Below, piece after piece: positions 6,842-14,226 of a DNA stretch of 25,689 nucleotides. Source of the DNA: Euryarchaeota archaeon UBA91 (GTDB taxonomy: Archaea > Thermoplasmatota > Poseidoniia > Poseidoniales > Poseidoniaceae); the NCBI GenBank assembly GCA_002499705.1, contig DAMU01000051.1, forward strand, positions 1,048-26,736. The letters run 5' to 3'. The translations under genes were made by a program, and so were the position numbers. Numbering within the stretch: the stretch's first letter is position 1; every line of letters starts with the position of its first letter. Under the pieces are notes generated by a model that did not search any database, had not been told where the DNA came from, and worked only from the letters and a program-made list of their open reading frames with translations.

Positions 6842-9259
6842 TCATTTTTGAGCATCAAGCCACTGTTGACCGTAGTAATTCCACTGTTCAAGAGTCCATC
6901 CCTCAGGAAGACCTTCAATTGGCACAGGAGGAAATCCCTGTCGAGGTTGCTGAATCTCCGGTTGAGCAGCGGCAAGCAGAGGTATTGGAGGTAAGTCGAT
7001 CATGGAATTGACATCAGTGAATTGATTGGTTGAATCTTGGATTCCCGATTCCAAAAAGAGAACATCGGTTTTCTTTTGTTCAACCTCTTCTTTTGGTTTG
7101 AAGAATTGAATGGCCACAAGATACAGCAACAGCCAAACCCCCGTACCGATTAAAAGAAGGGACATAATCAATTTTGGAGTCATGCTCATCTCACTGGATT
7201 TTGACTCAGCGTCATTTGAAACATCTGTGCCATTTCCGGGTTGGTTAATTTCCTGCTGTATCGAATCATTTTGATTCGAGCCGCTCAAATTTTCATCATC
7301 TGTGGTTAAATTATCAATGTTCGTTGCAGAATTATTCCCCATCTCAGTTTCGGAATCTTGTGACGAATTCTGTTGGTCATCAACCTGCGTATCGCAGCCA
7401 TCTGGAATACTATCTTCATCTGTATCAAGAGAATCGTCAAATCCTTCACACATATCGTCACTGTTAGCAATACCATCTGAATCGTTGTCGAGCAGAACAT
7501 CACAATCATCCGGAATCGAATCATTATCGACATCGAGTGCGTCATCAAAACCAGGGCACAAATCTATAGAATCTTCTACTCCATCCGAATCCGAGTCGAT
7601 GAAGGAATCACAACCATCTGGGATGGAATCATTATCCACGTCTGTTGCGTCATCAAATCCCCAACATACATCATTTGGGTCCTCAACCGAATCGCCATCT
7701 GAATCGTCAATGCACCCATCACCATCACTGTCCCACGGAATCGACTCTTCTTCTGGGCAAAGATCAGTCCATGTTTCCAAATAATCGCCAGGTGTTACGC
7801 CCTTCTCAGTAAAGACAGGTAAGTCAACAGCATAGCGGCGAACCTTGAAAATTACATTTGCTGTTGATCCTGCATTATTACCTGCAGGAATTTCATCCCC
7901 TTGAGACAAAATACCTTGGTTTGTCACCGGGCTGATGTATTTCCATACAATTTCTCCTTCTAAATCGACTTCAAGAAGAGTGCCTTGAGTCCCGAAGGTG
8001 ACCAACGTATTTCCATTCGGTAGACGTTCAGCTCCTGAAATAGACTGAGCATAGATGTCTTGGTTAAGACCCCATGACCAGGAGGGGGCATTTGGCCCCC
8101 AAGTTCCGTTTGATTGCAGCGGATAATTTCCTTCCACATAGGCGACTTGGATGACATCGACTGAGGAATAACTGGGTGAACGGCCGTTACCGTTGTTGAA
8201 TACTAAAAAGTCACCAGAACCTTCTCGGCCTTCCTCAATCCATTGAACATCGTGTTGGCCAAACAATTGCTGGTCGCTGGAAAGTCCTCCATCATAGGCC
8301 TGAGGGTTGCCCCAGCGATACAAGAAATCTCCGCCTTTGCCTGAATTACCGCCTGTATGTCCGGCTGCCTCAGCAGTCGTTGTACTGTGGTCAATGATGT
8401 AAAATTCGTTGGTATTTTTACAAGAAAGTGCGATTTGGTCAAGTGCAGCATTGTAATCAATTCCGTTGCAATGCATCCAATCAGCTCTTCCCGCTTGGTT
8501 TCCAGTTGCTCCAACAAAATTGATATCAAGCAGTTCTGGGTGTTCACTTACGACGCCATAGTTGTCCTTCGAAGCATCGTAGTCCTGGATTAAATGATCC
8601 CAAGCATGCCATTCCCAAACGATGTTCGCTTGATTATTAGCGAGTGGTTCGATTTCAATAATGTGGTCTGGCCAAACGTTTGCATTTCCTCCCGGTGCAT
8701 CACTCGCAATGGCAGGATTTCGGCCGGCTTGTAATGCCTCAGCCTCAGATTTATCTTCCCATGCAATGGCTAAAATGTTCCCATTCGGCATCGGTTCTAT
8801 GTCGTGGTGGGTGATGTAATCCATGGAAGAGTATTCCCACGACCATTCAGCGGTGCCATCCCAACCTATGCGTTCGATTTTCCCCGCAGTTCCTCCGCCG
8901 CTGAAGTCACCTACCGCTTGTTGAGCAATATTTGCAGAACGTAACAAGTCGCCGTCTTCCAGCAAATAGGATGCCAAACCAGGTCGGTGACCACCTGGCG
9001 ACTCCCACGAATGAATTTCACGACCGTGTTGGTCAATCAAATAACTGGATGTCGAAGGCATGGGGGAAAACAGAGTGTAGCCCGGACTTGTTGAGTTTGT
9101 GCACGAAATTAATCCCATTGTCCATGAACCGTTTCTGTCAGCATGGCAATTCGGTATTTGATTCGTATTTTCTGCTTCGGAAGAGGAACCCTGCGGTAGT
9201 ATGGTTAAGCACAGAAGCATCATCACGCTGAGCATGATGGCACGCAACTTTGCATCCAT
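6842..9259 (-). CDS. Secreted, membrane-anchored arylsulfotransferase-like protein with thrombospondin type 3-like repeats
   Basis: This 805-residue surface protein starts with a signal peptide (~1-27, AIMLSVMMLLCLTILPQGSS). Residues ~60-475 match the arylsulfotransferase (ASST-type) beta-propeller family, with repeated blade phrases: HHDIEPMPNGNILAIAWE, WEWHAWDHL, NGIDYN, GQHDVQWIEEG, ERLPNGNTLVTF, GEIVWKY. ASST enzymes move sulfate between phenolic compounds; activity here is an inference. Residues ~500-625 are Asp-rich, calcium-type repeats (DSDGDG, DNDSIPDGCD) with a 36-residue period. A Ser/Asn/Asp linker with many N-glycosylation sequons leads to one membrane helix (~695-720). The cytoplasmic tail ends in a Trp/Tyr motif, LPEGWTLEQWNYYGQQWL. 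It lies 58 bases downstream of the COG1325 gene on the same strand. Confidence 0.82.
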   Translation of the reverse strand: MDAKLRAIMLSVMMLLCLTILPQGSSSEAENTNQIPNCHADRNGSWTMGLISCTNSTSPGYTLFSPMPSTSSYLIDQHGREIHSWESPGGHRPGLASYLLEDGDLLRSANIAQQAVGDFSGGGTAGKIERIGWDGTAEWSWEYSSMDYITHHDIEPMPNGNILAIAWEDKSEAEALQAGRNPAIASDAPGGNANVWPDHIIEIEPLANNQANIVWEWHAWDHLIQDYDASKDNYGVVSEHPELLDINFVGATGNQAGRADWMHCNGIDYNAALDQIALSCKNTNEFYIIDHSTTTAEAAGHTGGNSGKGGDFLYRWGNPQAYDGGLSSDQQLFGQHDVQWIEEGREGSGDFLVFNNGNGRSPSYSSVDVIQVAYVEGNYPLQSNGTWGPNAPSWSWGLNQDIYAQSISGAERLPNGNTLVTFGTQGTLLEVDLEGEIVWKYISPVTNQGILSQGDEIPAGNNAGSTANVIFKVRRYAVDLPVFTEKGVTPGDYLETWTDLCPEEESIPWDSDGDGCIDDSDGDSVEDPNDVCWGFDDATDVDNDSIPDGCDSFIDSDSDGVEDSIDLCPGFDDALDVDNDSIPDDCDVLLDNDSDGIANSDDMCEGFDDSLDTDEDSIPDGCDTQVDDQQNSSQDSETEMGNNSATNIDNLTTDDENLSGSNQNDSIQQEINQPGNGTDVSNDAESKSSEMSMTPKLIMSLLLIGTGVWLLLYLVAIQFFKPKEEVEQKKTDVLFLESGIQDSTNQFTDVNSMIDLPPIPLLAAAQPEIQQPRQGFPPVPIEGLPEGWTLEQWNYYGQQWLDAQK
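7391..7672 (-). repeat. Coding repeats of 36 residues (TSP3-like, calcium-binding type)
   Basis: Within the secreted protein, residues ~530-565 and 566-601 are two full units and 602-623 a partial third. Each reads D-x-C-x-GFDD-x-x-D-x-D-x-DSIPD-x-CD followed by D-x-DSDG. The period is 36 residues (108 bases). The Asp spacing is that of thrombospondin type 3/DxDxDG calcium sites, and the paired Cys in each unit probably form disulfides outside the cell. Confidence 0.75.
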
Positions 9260-9317
9260 AGCAAGTGCTCATCGCAATAGGACTTGAACTTAGTGCAGAG
9301 CCGTTTTTACTGTTGAT

Positions 9318-9764
9318 TCACTCTGCAGATTTGGCTTTTTCTAAAGCTGCTTGTAAGACTTTTTTGCATTCATCTAAGGCAATTTGTCCAGGATACACTT
9401 CGACTTTTGTATGGCATTTAATTGTCGATACTTCATCTGGTTTGGCAAGAATCACTTCACCATCGATGAAGGCGTTATAGTCGAGGCGAAAGTGAAGTGT
9501 ATTGTTTTCATCAAAGCGTACTGCGATGTCTTCGATCAAAGTGTGAAGATTTTCAACACCAATTCGTGAGAGTGATTTGAGGGAATTGGCTTTCTTTTTG
9601 CTTCTTCCGGTCACCATGTGCATCACTGAACCATGATAGGAAGTCGTTTGTTCCATTTCGACCATTTCTGAATCGCCAACAAGCCATGCAACAGCATCCG
9701 CAACGACAGATTCCTCTGCAACAGCACTCACCGTCGCTCGCCATGTGATGTGATGGAGGCCCAC
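9318..9764 (-). CDS. COG1325 RNA-binding protein (predicted exosome-associated)
   Basis: A 148-residue cytoplasmic protein matching the archaeal COG1325 family, which is predicted from fold and gene context to work with the RNA exosome. Family features are present: the opening IxWRATVSAVAEESVVADAVAWLVG, then SYHGSVMHMVTGR, then a helical region ending RFDENNTLHFRLDYNAFIDG, and a closing strand IKCHTKVEVYPG before the C-terminal helix. The length is usual for the family. The start is GTG 9764; no in-frame ATG lies just upstream and no clear ribosome binding site is seen. It is divergent from the S3Ae gene across a 170-base region and lies upstream of the secreted-protein gene on the same strand. 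Confidence 0.8.
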   Translation of the reverse strand: MGLHHITWRATVSAVAEESVVADAVAWLVGDSEMVEMEQTTSYHGSVMHMVTGRSKKKANSLKSLSRIGVENLHTLIEDIAVRFDENNTLHFRLDYNAFIDGEVILAKPDEVSTIKCHTKVEVYPGQIALDECKKVLQAALEKAKSAE

Positions 9765-9893
9765 AACCTCGGGGTATACTTCATGCTCATGAGTTTACCG
9801 AAGAGAACCGTTGGAAACCGTTCGATTGGCGAAGAATGAACACTCGCCCTAAGAGGCTTCTTCAAATAGGGGAGGTTAGTGGCCGACCTGCAA

Positions 9894-9909
9894 GTGGGGT
9901 AGCCCCCGC
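9894..9909 (+). other. Short hairpin upstream of the S3Ae gene
   Basis: GTGGGG (9894-9899) and CCCCGC (9904-9909) can pair with a TAGC loop: six pairs including one G-U, in a GC-rich patch of otherwise moderate-GC sequence. It lies 25 bases before the S3Ae start. A TATA-like TTCAAATA (9869-9876) would put the transcript start near 9900, so the hairpin may be only partly transcribed. Its role is unknown. The rest of the 9765-9934 gap shows no RNA gene. Confidence 0.35.
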
Positions 9910-9934
9910 AAGACATACACCCCGAGATGATACA

Positions 9935-10915
9935 ATGGCAAAAAAAATCAGTGTGAAGGCACGTGCAGCAGCACGTAAGCAGCGAGACAAGTGGAAGAAC
10001 AAGATTTGGTACACAATTCGTGCGCCTCGAACACCCTGGGATTTTAAGAAAATTGGAGAAACTCTAGGTGAGTCAGATGAACATATCCTCGGCCGTGTCT
10101 ATGAAATGACACAACAAGAATTCAATGGCGACTTTACGAAGATGCATGTTATTCTTCGATTCCGTGTGCATGAGTGCGTAGGGCAAGATGCACTTACGAC
10201 CTTTATTGGTCATCACCACCAAACCGATCACATCCGCCGTCAAATACGCCGTTATCGTGGCAAGGTTGACGATGTCGTTGATGTGGTTTCTACTGACGGA
10301 TACCTTGTCCGTCTCAAACCGCTCATCATTACGCAAAAGCGTGTTCAAACCTCGGTTAAGCAAGCTATGCGCTCCAAGGCTCGTGATTTGATTATCGCTT
10401 TTGCTTCCAAAGCAACGTATTCAAAGATTCAAACACAAATTCTTGACGGAACTCTGGAAGAAGAAATCCGCAAGGCAGTCAAGCCAATCTATCCAGTCAA
10501 GTCTGTTGCTATTCGAAAGAGTCAACTGCTTCAAGCAGGTGTCGTCGCTGAGAATGGTAAAACACTTGATGAGATTCACGCTGAAGAAGCACGAAGCGAT
10601 GCAGAACTCAAAGCCAAGAAGGCAGCAGCACTTGCCTCGGCCATGGAAGGCGAAGAAGGCGAAGAAGGTGAAGAAGAAGACGCTGCGCCTTCGATCATTG
10701 ACGCTGCTGAAGCAATGGAACCTGCATCTGACAAAGCACCTGCTGAAGAAGCACCTGCTGAAGAAGCACCTGCCGAAGAAGCACCTGCCGAAGAAGCCGC
10801 ACCAAGTGCTGATTACGATTCAATGAAGGTTGCAGAACTCAAGGAACTCTTGAAGGCTGCAGGAAAACCGGTTTCTGGAAAGAAAGCGGATTTAATCGCT
10901 CGTTTGAACGAATGA
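9935..10915 (+). CDS. rps3ae: 30S ribosomal protein S3Ae with acidic linker and C-terminal SAP domain
   Basis: A small-subunit ribosomal protein of the archaeal/eukaryotic S3Ae (eS1) family. Residues 1-~205 are the normal protein (MAKKISVKARAAARKQRDKW, RFRVHECVGQDALT, RRYRGKVDDVVDV, YPVKSVAIRKSQLL). Beyond it there is a lineage-specific tail. First come a charged helix and a Glu-rich run (GEEGEEGEEE), then four copies of APAEE. A classic 34-residue SAP motif closes the protein (residues ~293-326: MKVAELKELLKAAGKPVSGKK, then ADLIARLNE). SAP motifs usually bind nucleic acid. ATG 9935 is chosen because MAKK matches the family and a GAGATGA lies four bases upstream; an open frame extends back to 9836 but looks non-coding. 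It is divergent from the COG1325 gene. Confidence 0.96.
   Translation: MAKKISVKARAAARKQRDKWKNKIWYTIRAPRTPWDFKKIGETLGESDEHILGRVYEMTQQEFNGDFTKMHVILRFRVHECVGQDALTTFIGHHHQTDHIRRQIRRYRGKVDDVVDVVSTDGYLVRLKPLIITQKRVQTSVKQAMRSKARDLIIAFASKATYSKIQTQILDGTLEEEIRKAVKPIYPVKSVAIRKSQLLQAGVVAENGKTLDEIHAEEARSDAELKAKKAAALASAMEGEEGEEGEEEDAAPSIIDAAEAMEPASDKAPAEEAPAEEAPAEEAPAEEAAPSADYDSMKVAELKELLKAAGKPVSGKKADLIARLNE
10736..10795 (+). repeat. Four tandem 15-bp repeats encoding APAEE
   Basis: Four adjacent 15-base units GCACCTGCYGAAGAA lie in frame within the S3Ae linker. Copies 1-2 have T and copies 3-4 have C at the variable site, which suggests expansion by duplication. Each encodes Ala-Pro-Ala-Glu-Glu. Copy number could vary between strains without disturbing the frame. 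Confidence 0.9.
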
Positions 10916-11012
10916 TTGCCTTGTTGTCACGTTGTCGTGAATGCCAGCGAAAGCAAGGTCTCGGCATGAGTTAAGCCGTAGGTTTGACATGCAAGAGGCG
11001 CGAGGCAGTGGT

Positions 11013-11798
11013 ATGCAACGGCTTGGAGTGATTGGTGGAACCGGACTCATCAACATGACTGTTGGTGATGAAATGAAGCAATCTGGACTCTCCCTTGTCC
11101 GCAGGGATGACGTCACCGTCGAAACGCCATGGGGTGATGTTCCATTGACATGTATGCGCTTACAAACTGATGGCGAGGAGAAAGAACTGTTCTTTCTTCA
11201 ACGACATCATAACAATGGCCAAGCGAGCAAACCCCCTCACATGATTGAACATCGAGCCAATATGCGTGCGCTTGCTGATGCCGGCTGTGAAGCGATAATG
11301 GCAGTCTGCTCTGTTGGTGCAATCGCTTCTGACTTTCCCCCGGGGAAAGTGGCGCTCGCCCACCAATACATCGATTTCACTGGAGTGGCATCGACATTTC
11401 ATGATGATTCTGCGGTGTTTACTTCAGTTACGGAGCCTTTCGATTCAAAACTCAATTCACGCCTGAGTTCTGTGCTACAGTCTGCACAGGGTTTCTCTGC
11501 AGATGAACACTTATTCTACACGTATTGGTTGGCACATGGTCCCCATTTTGAAACCAAAGCTGAAATTGACGCCATTGATTCAATGGGTGGTCACATGGTT
11601 GGTATGACCATGCCACGAGAAGCTAAACTCGCTCGTGAACTTGACATCCCGTATGCTGCTGTATGTATTTCTTCCAATTGGGCAGCAGGTCGAGAACCCG
11701 GAGATTCAAGTGCTGATTTAGACCATCATTCCGTTTCGTCTCAAGCCAACCGAAGGCTGATGCCGGTATGGGCATGTTTAGTTGAACTGCTCTCCTAA
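11013..11798 (+). CDS. Purine nucleoside / 5'-methylthioadenosine (or methylthioinosine) phosphorylase family
   Basis: The enzyme phosphorolytically cleaves a purine (thio)nucleoside to base and (methylthio)ribose 1-phosphate, in purine or methionine salvage. Family motifs are visible in the 261-residue form: GVIGGTGL (5-12), LQRHHNNGQASKPPHMIEHRAN spread over 62-83, VCSVGAIASDFPPGKVALAHQYIDFTG around 98-123, GPHFETKAE (176-184) and GGHMVGMTMPREAKLARE (192-209). SSNWAAG at 221-227 looks more like the PNP/methylthioinosine phosphorylase branch than the MTAP TDYD-type segment, so the substrate is uncertain. ATG 11013 is chosen because the family begins at GVIGGTG and a GAGG lies seven bases upstream (11002-11005). 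Earlier in-frame ATGs (10941, 10989) would add an Arg-rich leader without family support. Confidence 0.88.
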   Translation: MQRLGVIGGTGLINMTVGDEMKQSGLSLVRRDDVTVETPWGDVPLTCMRLQTDGEEKELFFLQRHHNNGQASKPPHMIEHRANMRALADAGCEAIMAVCSVGAIASDFPPGKVALAHQYIDFTGVASTFHDDSAVFTSVTEPFDSKLNSRLSSVLQSAQGFSADEHLFYTYWLAHGPHFETKAEIDAIDSMGGHMVGMTMPREAKLARELDIPYAAVCISSNWAAGREPGDSSADLDHHSVSSQANRRLMPVWACLVELLS

Positions 11799-11820
11799 GA
11801 TAAAGACCAGAGAATTCCCG

Positions 11821-11838
11821 TTTTAGGGTGACCTAAAA
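11821..11838 (+). promoter_or_regulatory. Candidate DtxR/MntR-family operator
   Basis: TTTTAGG GTGA CCTAAAA is a perfect 7-bp inverted repeat with a 4-bp centre. It matches the TTTAGG-n4-CCTAAA type of site known for SirR/MntR/DtxR-family metalloregulators. It sits one base before the TATA-like element and would cover the BRE position, so a bound repressor should block TFB/TBP. I saw no second copy in the window. The DtxR-type protein encoded at 767-1429 is the obvious candidate ligand. Confidence 0.7.
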
Positions 11839-11839
11839 C

Positions 11840-11847
11840 TTAGATAT
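11840..11847 (+). promoter_or_regulatory. TATA box of the peptidase-ZIP gene
   Basis: TTAGATAT is centred about 24 bases before ATG 11868, the distance expected when transcription starts at the start codon itself (leaderless). It is immediately downstream of the inverted-repeat operator. Confidence 0.6.
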
Positions 11848-11867
11848 GTGAACTCTTGCCACTGAGC

Positions 11868-14138
11868 ATGGGAGTCGTATCAGATAACGGTCTCATTGTT
11901 GTTGGTGTACTATCTGCCATCGTACTTCTCTCAAGTTTGACATTAAGTTTCGTCTTGGAAGAGGAAGAGATTTCCTTTTCGGTGAATGATGAAGCAATGA
12001 TGAATGATGTCTTCCAAATATCATCCTTCGGTCCCAGGGTTACGGGTTCATCTGAGGAAACCGTTGCTGCCACATACATCAGCGACAGATTTACAGAAAT
12101 CGGCTTAACGAACGTCCAAATTGAAGAGTATCAAGTCATGGGTGCTTGGTTTGTTGATGCAGAACCTGAGGACCATCAAATCTTGATGCATGCACAACTG
12201 GAACAAGGAGTTCAAAATGCACCCGGACTGCCAGATGGAAGTGCCGGAACTGCGAGGGTTCAACTCGAATCGAGCGGTAATTTAGACCACATAGACAAGT
12301 TTACGTTCTTAGGTTATTCTGGTTCCACACACAAGCACGATAATATGATCACATATATTGGAAATGGTTCGAGTGAAGAGTTTTCATCGGTTGGTGACAT
12401 GACTGATATGGCCTTAATGATCAATTATGACAATTCAAGAAACCTGTCCGAAATTTACAAAGATTCGATTGACCGAAATGCCGGAGTCGTCATGATTTAC
12501 ACCGAGGGTGTCGAGACGCCTCCATTCCGCTCAGTAACCGTTCAAGAAAATGGCAAAACCGTTCCTTTTCCAGAAGCATACGGTGGCGAATATGCGAACT
12601 CACTCATTCCATTCATCTATATCTCAGAAAGCGTTGCAGATACGTTCCATGGATTCATAGAACAAGCATCTGATGATCCAACTCTGTTCGCCTCTTTGGA
12701 TGGTTTTTGGGAAGGGAATAATGTTGGTTTGAGAACTGTTAAGGTCGTGACAGGTGAGTTGCCAGGTACTGGAGATGGGGAGATTTTGATTGGCGCTCAT
12801 CATGATTCTGTTTACATCAGTCCCGGAGCAGTGGACAATGCTGTAGGGGTTGCGCAACTTCTCGAAATCGCGACTGAATTAAGTGACATAGAACTCGAAT
12901 CTACAGTAAAATTTGCAACTTGGGGCGGTGAAGAATTAGGTTTACTTGGAAGCCAAGCATATATTGAAGCCCATAGTGATGAATTGGAGGATTTGGATTT
13001 GTATATTAATCTTGATTCCACGAACCTTAACCCCGAAAAAGGCCTTTCCACGTTAGGGATTGAATCTTCCGAGAAAGGTTTGGTTCAAGCTATCTCGAAC
13101 ATCAATGATGAAGTGCTCGATGATGGTTGGGATGACTATTCAGCGAGCGTCGCTTGGGTTGAAAACGGCGGAAACAGTGATCATCGTTCATTCAATCAGA
13201 GGGGAATTGCAACGATAGGTTTCTTTGGTTGGGAATACGAAGAATATCACCGCCAAACGGATGTTGCAAACGTCGTTCACAAAGATGGACTCGGTTTGAC
13301 GGCTGAAATCGTTTTACAACTTGTCATTGCTCAAGGTGGCCATCACAGCGGCGATGAACCACTTATTCAAATTCAGGGACTGGAAGGTGAATCATCGTCT
13401 TGGGTTTTCCCGTTCATACTCGCATTGATGGCTGGACTCGCAACAGGTCTTGGAGGACTCATCGTCTTTGTTTTGAAGGAAATAACTGCCGAATTGATGG
13501 CGTTTATGCTCGCAATGGCAGCCGGTGTGATGTTGCTGGTTTCAAGCGTAGACTTGTGGTTCGGTCGAGCTTTGGAGTTCGGTTTTGTTCCGATTACATT
13601 TTCCTTCGCAATCGGTGTTTCAATTGTATATCTTGTCAGTTATTACACATCGAAAGGCGATGAGGATGTTGAGTTGACAAGGGAAAAGAAATTGTACAAA
13701 TCTGGAATGTTAACCGCCATCGCACTCGCAATCCATAATTTCCCTGAAGGCCTGGCTATGGGTGTTGCAGTTCTCGAATCTGCTCAATATGGGGTAGTCT
13801 TGATGGCTGCTATTGCTTTGCATAATATCCCCGAGGGTATCGCTGTAGCCGCACCGATCCAAGCAGGTAATGGTGGGCGGTTGAAAGCAACGATGATCGC
13901 CATGGCGACAGGTTTGACTGAGCCTCTTGGTGCTTTGTTTGCATTATTGGTTCTCGGGTCTATTCTAACACCATTGATGGTTGGTTGCTCTCTTGCTTTT
14001 GTGGGTGGTATTATGACTGTAGTCGCTTACAAAGAATTGATTCCACAAGCAATGAAGCAGAACAGGCCCAAACACATGATTGTAGGTGCCCTTTTTGGAG
14101 CAGCAGTCATGCAATTGAGCCTTCTTCTACTCGGTTAA
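11868..14138 (+). CDS. M28-family metallopeptidase fused to a ZIP metal transporter
   Basis: One polypeptide joins two metal proteins; numbering is from the TTG at 11856. Residues ~12-33 are a membrane/signal segment. Residues ~45-495 are an M28 aminopeptidase-type domain with a large insert (~120-290) at the PA-domain position. All five zinc-site positions are present: H315-x-D317 (AHHDSV), D327 (VDNAVG), E359/E360 (GGEELG), D387 (NLDST) and H465 (YHRQTD). Residues ~515-760 are a ZIP (ZupT-like) transporter with HNFPEG at 627-632, HNIPEG at 656-661 and about eight helices. The topology suggests a peptidase outside the cell and a transporter in the membrane that brings in zinc, iron or manganese. 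ATG 11868 fits a leaderless transcript from the TATA box at 11840; TTG 11856 is an alternative. The reading frame is unbroken through the junction. Confidence 0.9.
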   Translation: MGVVSDNGLIVVGVLSAIVLLSSLTLSFVLEEEEISFSVNDEAMMNDVFQISSFGPRVTGSSEETVAATYISDRFTEIGLTNVQIEEYQVMGAWFVDAEPEDHQILMHAQLEQGVQNAPGLPDGSAGTARVQLESSGNLDHIDKFTFLGYSGSTHKHDNMITYIGNGSSEEFSSVGDMTDMALMINYDNSRNLSEIYKDSIDRNAGVVMIYTEGVETPPFRSVTVQENGKTVPFPEAYGGEYANSLIPFIYISESVADTFHGFIEQASDDPTLFASLDGFWEGNNVGLRTVKVVTGELPGTGDGEILIGAHHDSVYISPGAVDNAVGVAQLLEIATELSDIELESTVKFATWGGEELGLLGSQAYIEAHSDELEDLDLYINLDSTNLNPEKGLSTLGIESSEKGLVQAISNINDEVLDDGWDDYSASVAWVENGGNSDHRSFNQRGIATIGFFGWEYEEYHRQTDVANVVHKDGLGLTAEIVLQLVIAQGGHHSGDEPLIQIQGLEGESSSWVFPFILALMAGLATGLGGLIVFVLKEITAELMAFMLAMAAGVMLLVSSVDLWFGRALEFGFVPITFSFAIGVSIVYLVSYYTSKGDEDVELTREKKLYKSGMLTAIALAIHNFPEGLAMGVAVLESAQYGVVLMAAIALHNIPEGIAVAAPIQAGNGGRLKATMIAMATGLTEPLGALFALLVLGSILTPLMVGCSLAFVGGIMTVVAYKELIPQAMKQNRPKHMIVGALFGAAVMQLSLLLLG

Positions 14139-14198
14139 ATTGTGTTCAATGAGATGTTGGTCGGTTGCTTAATCGTCACTCAAATCATCGCGCAATGT

Positions 14199-14206
14199 CT
14201 AAAATC
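14199..14206 (+). promoter_or_regulatory. TATA-like element of the MazG-like gene
   Basis: CTAAAATC is centred 25 bases before ATG 14227, with no ribosome binding site upstream of that ATG. This fits a leaderless transcript starting at the start codon. Confidence 0.45.
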
Positions 14207-14226
14207 TGCCAACTTGAACACCATCT

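Noticed and set aside
6491..6994. 167-residue plus-strand frame over the ferredoxin
   Set aside because: It covers the antisense of a certain ferredoxin and the end of the secreted protein; composition is Ser/Arg-rich shadow sequence.
7391..7672. Repeats as a possible CRISPR or satellite
   Set aside because: They are in-frame coding repeats of 108 bases without spacers and encode TSP3-like motifs.
7302..7784. 160-residue open frame on the plus strand rich in Ser/Glu
   Set aside because: It lies antisense to the Asp-rich repeats of the secreted protein; the Ser-rich reading is the complement of repeated GAT/GAC codons and has no start signal.
9836..9934. N-terminal extension of S3Ae from ATG 9836
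   Set aside because: The family begins at MAKK (9935) with a ribosome binding site just before it; the extra 33 residues look like untranslated leader.
10941..11012. Upstream start for the phosphorylase gene
   Set aside because: The conserved fold begins at GVIGGTG right after ATG 11013, which has a GAGG at good spacing.
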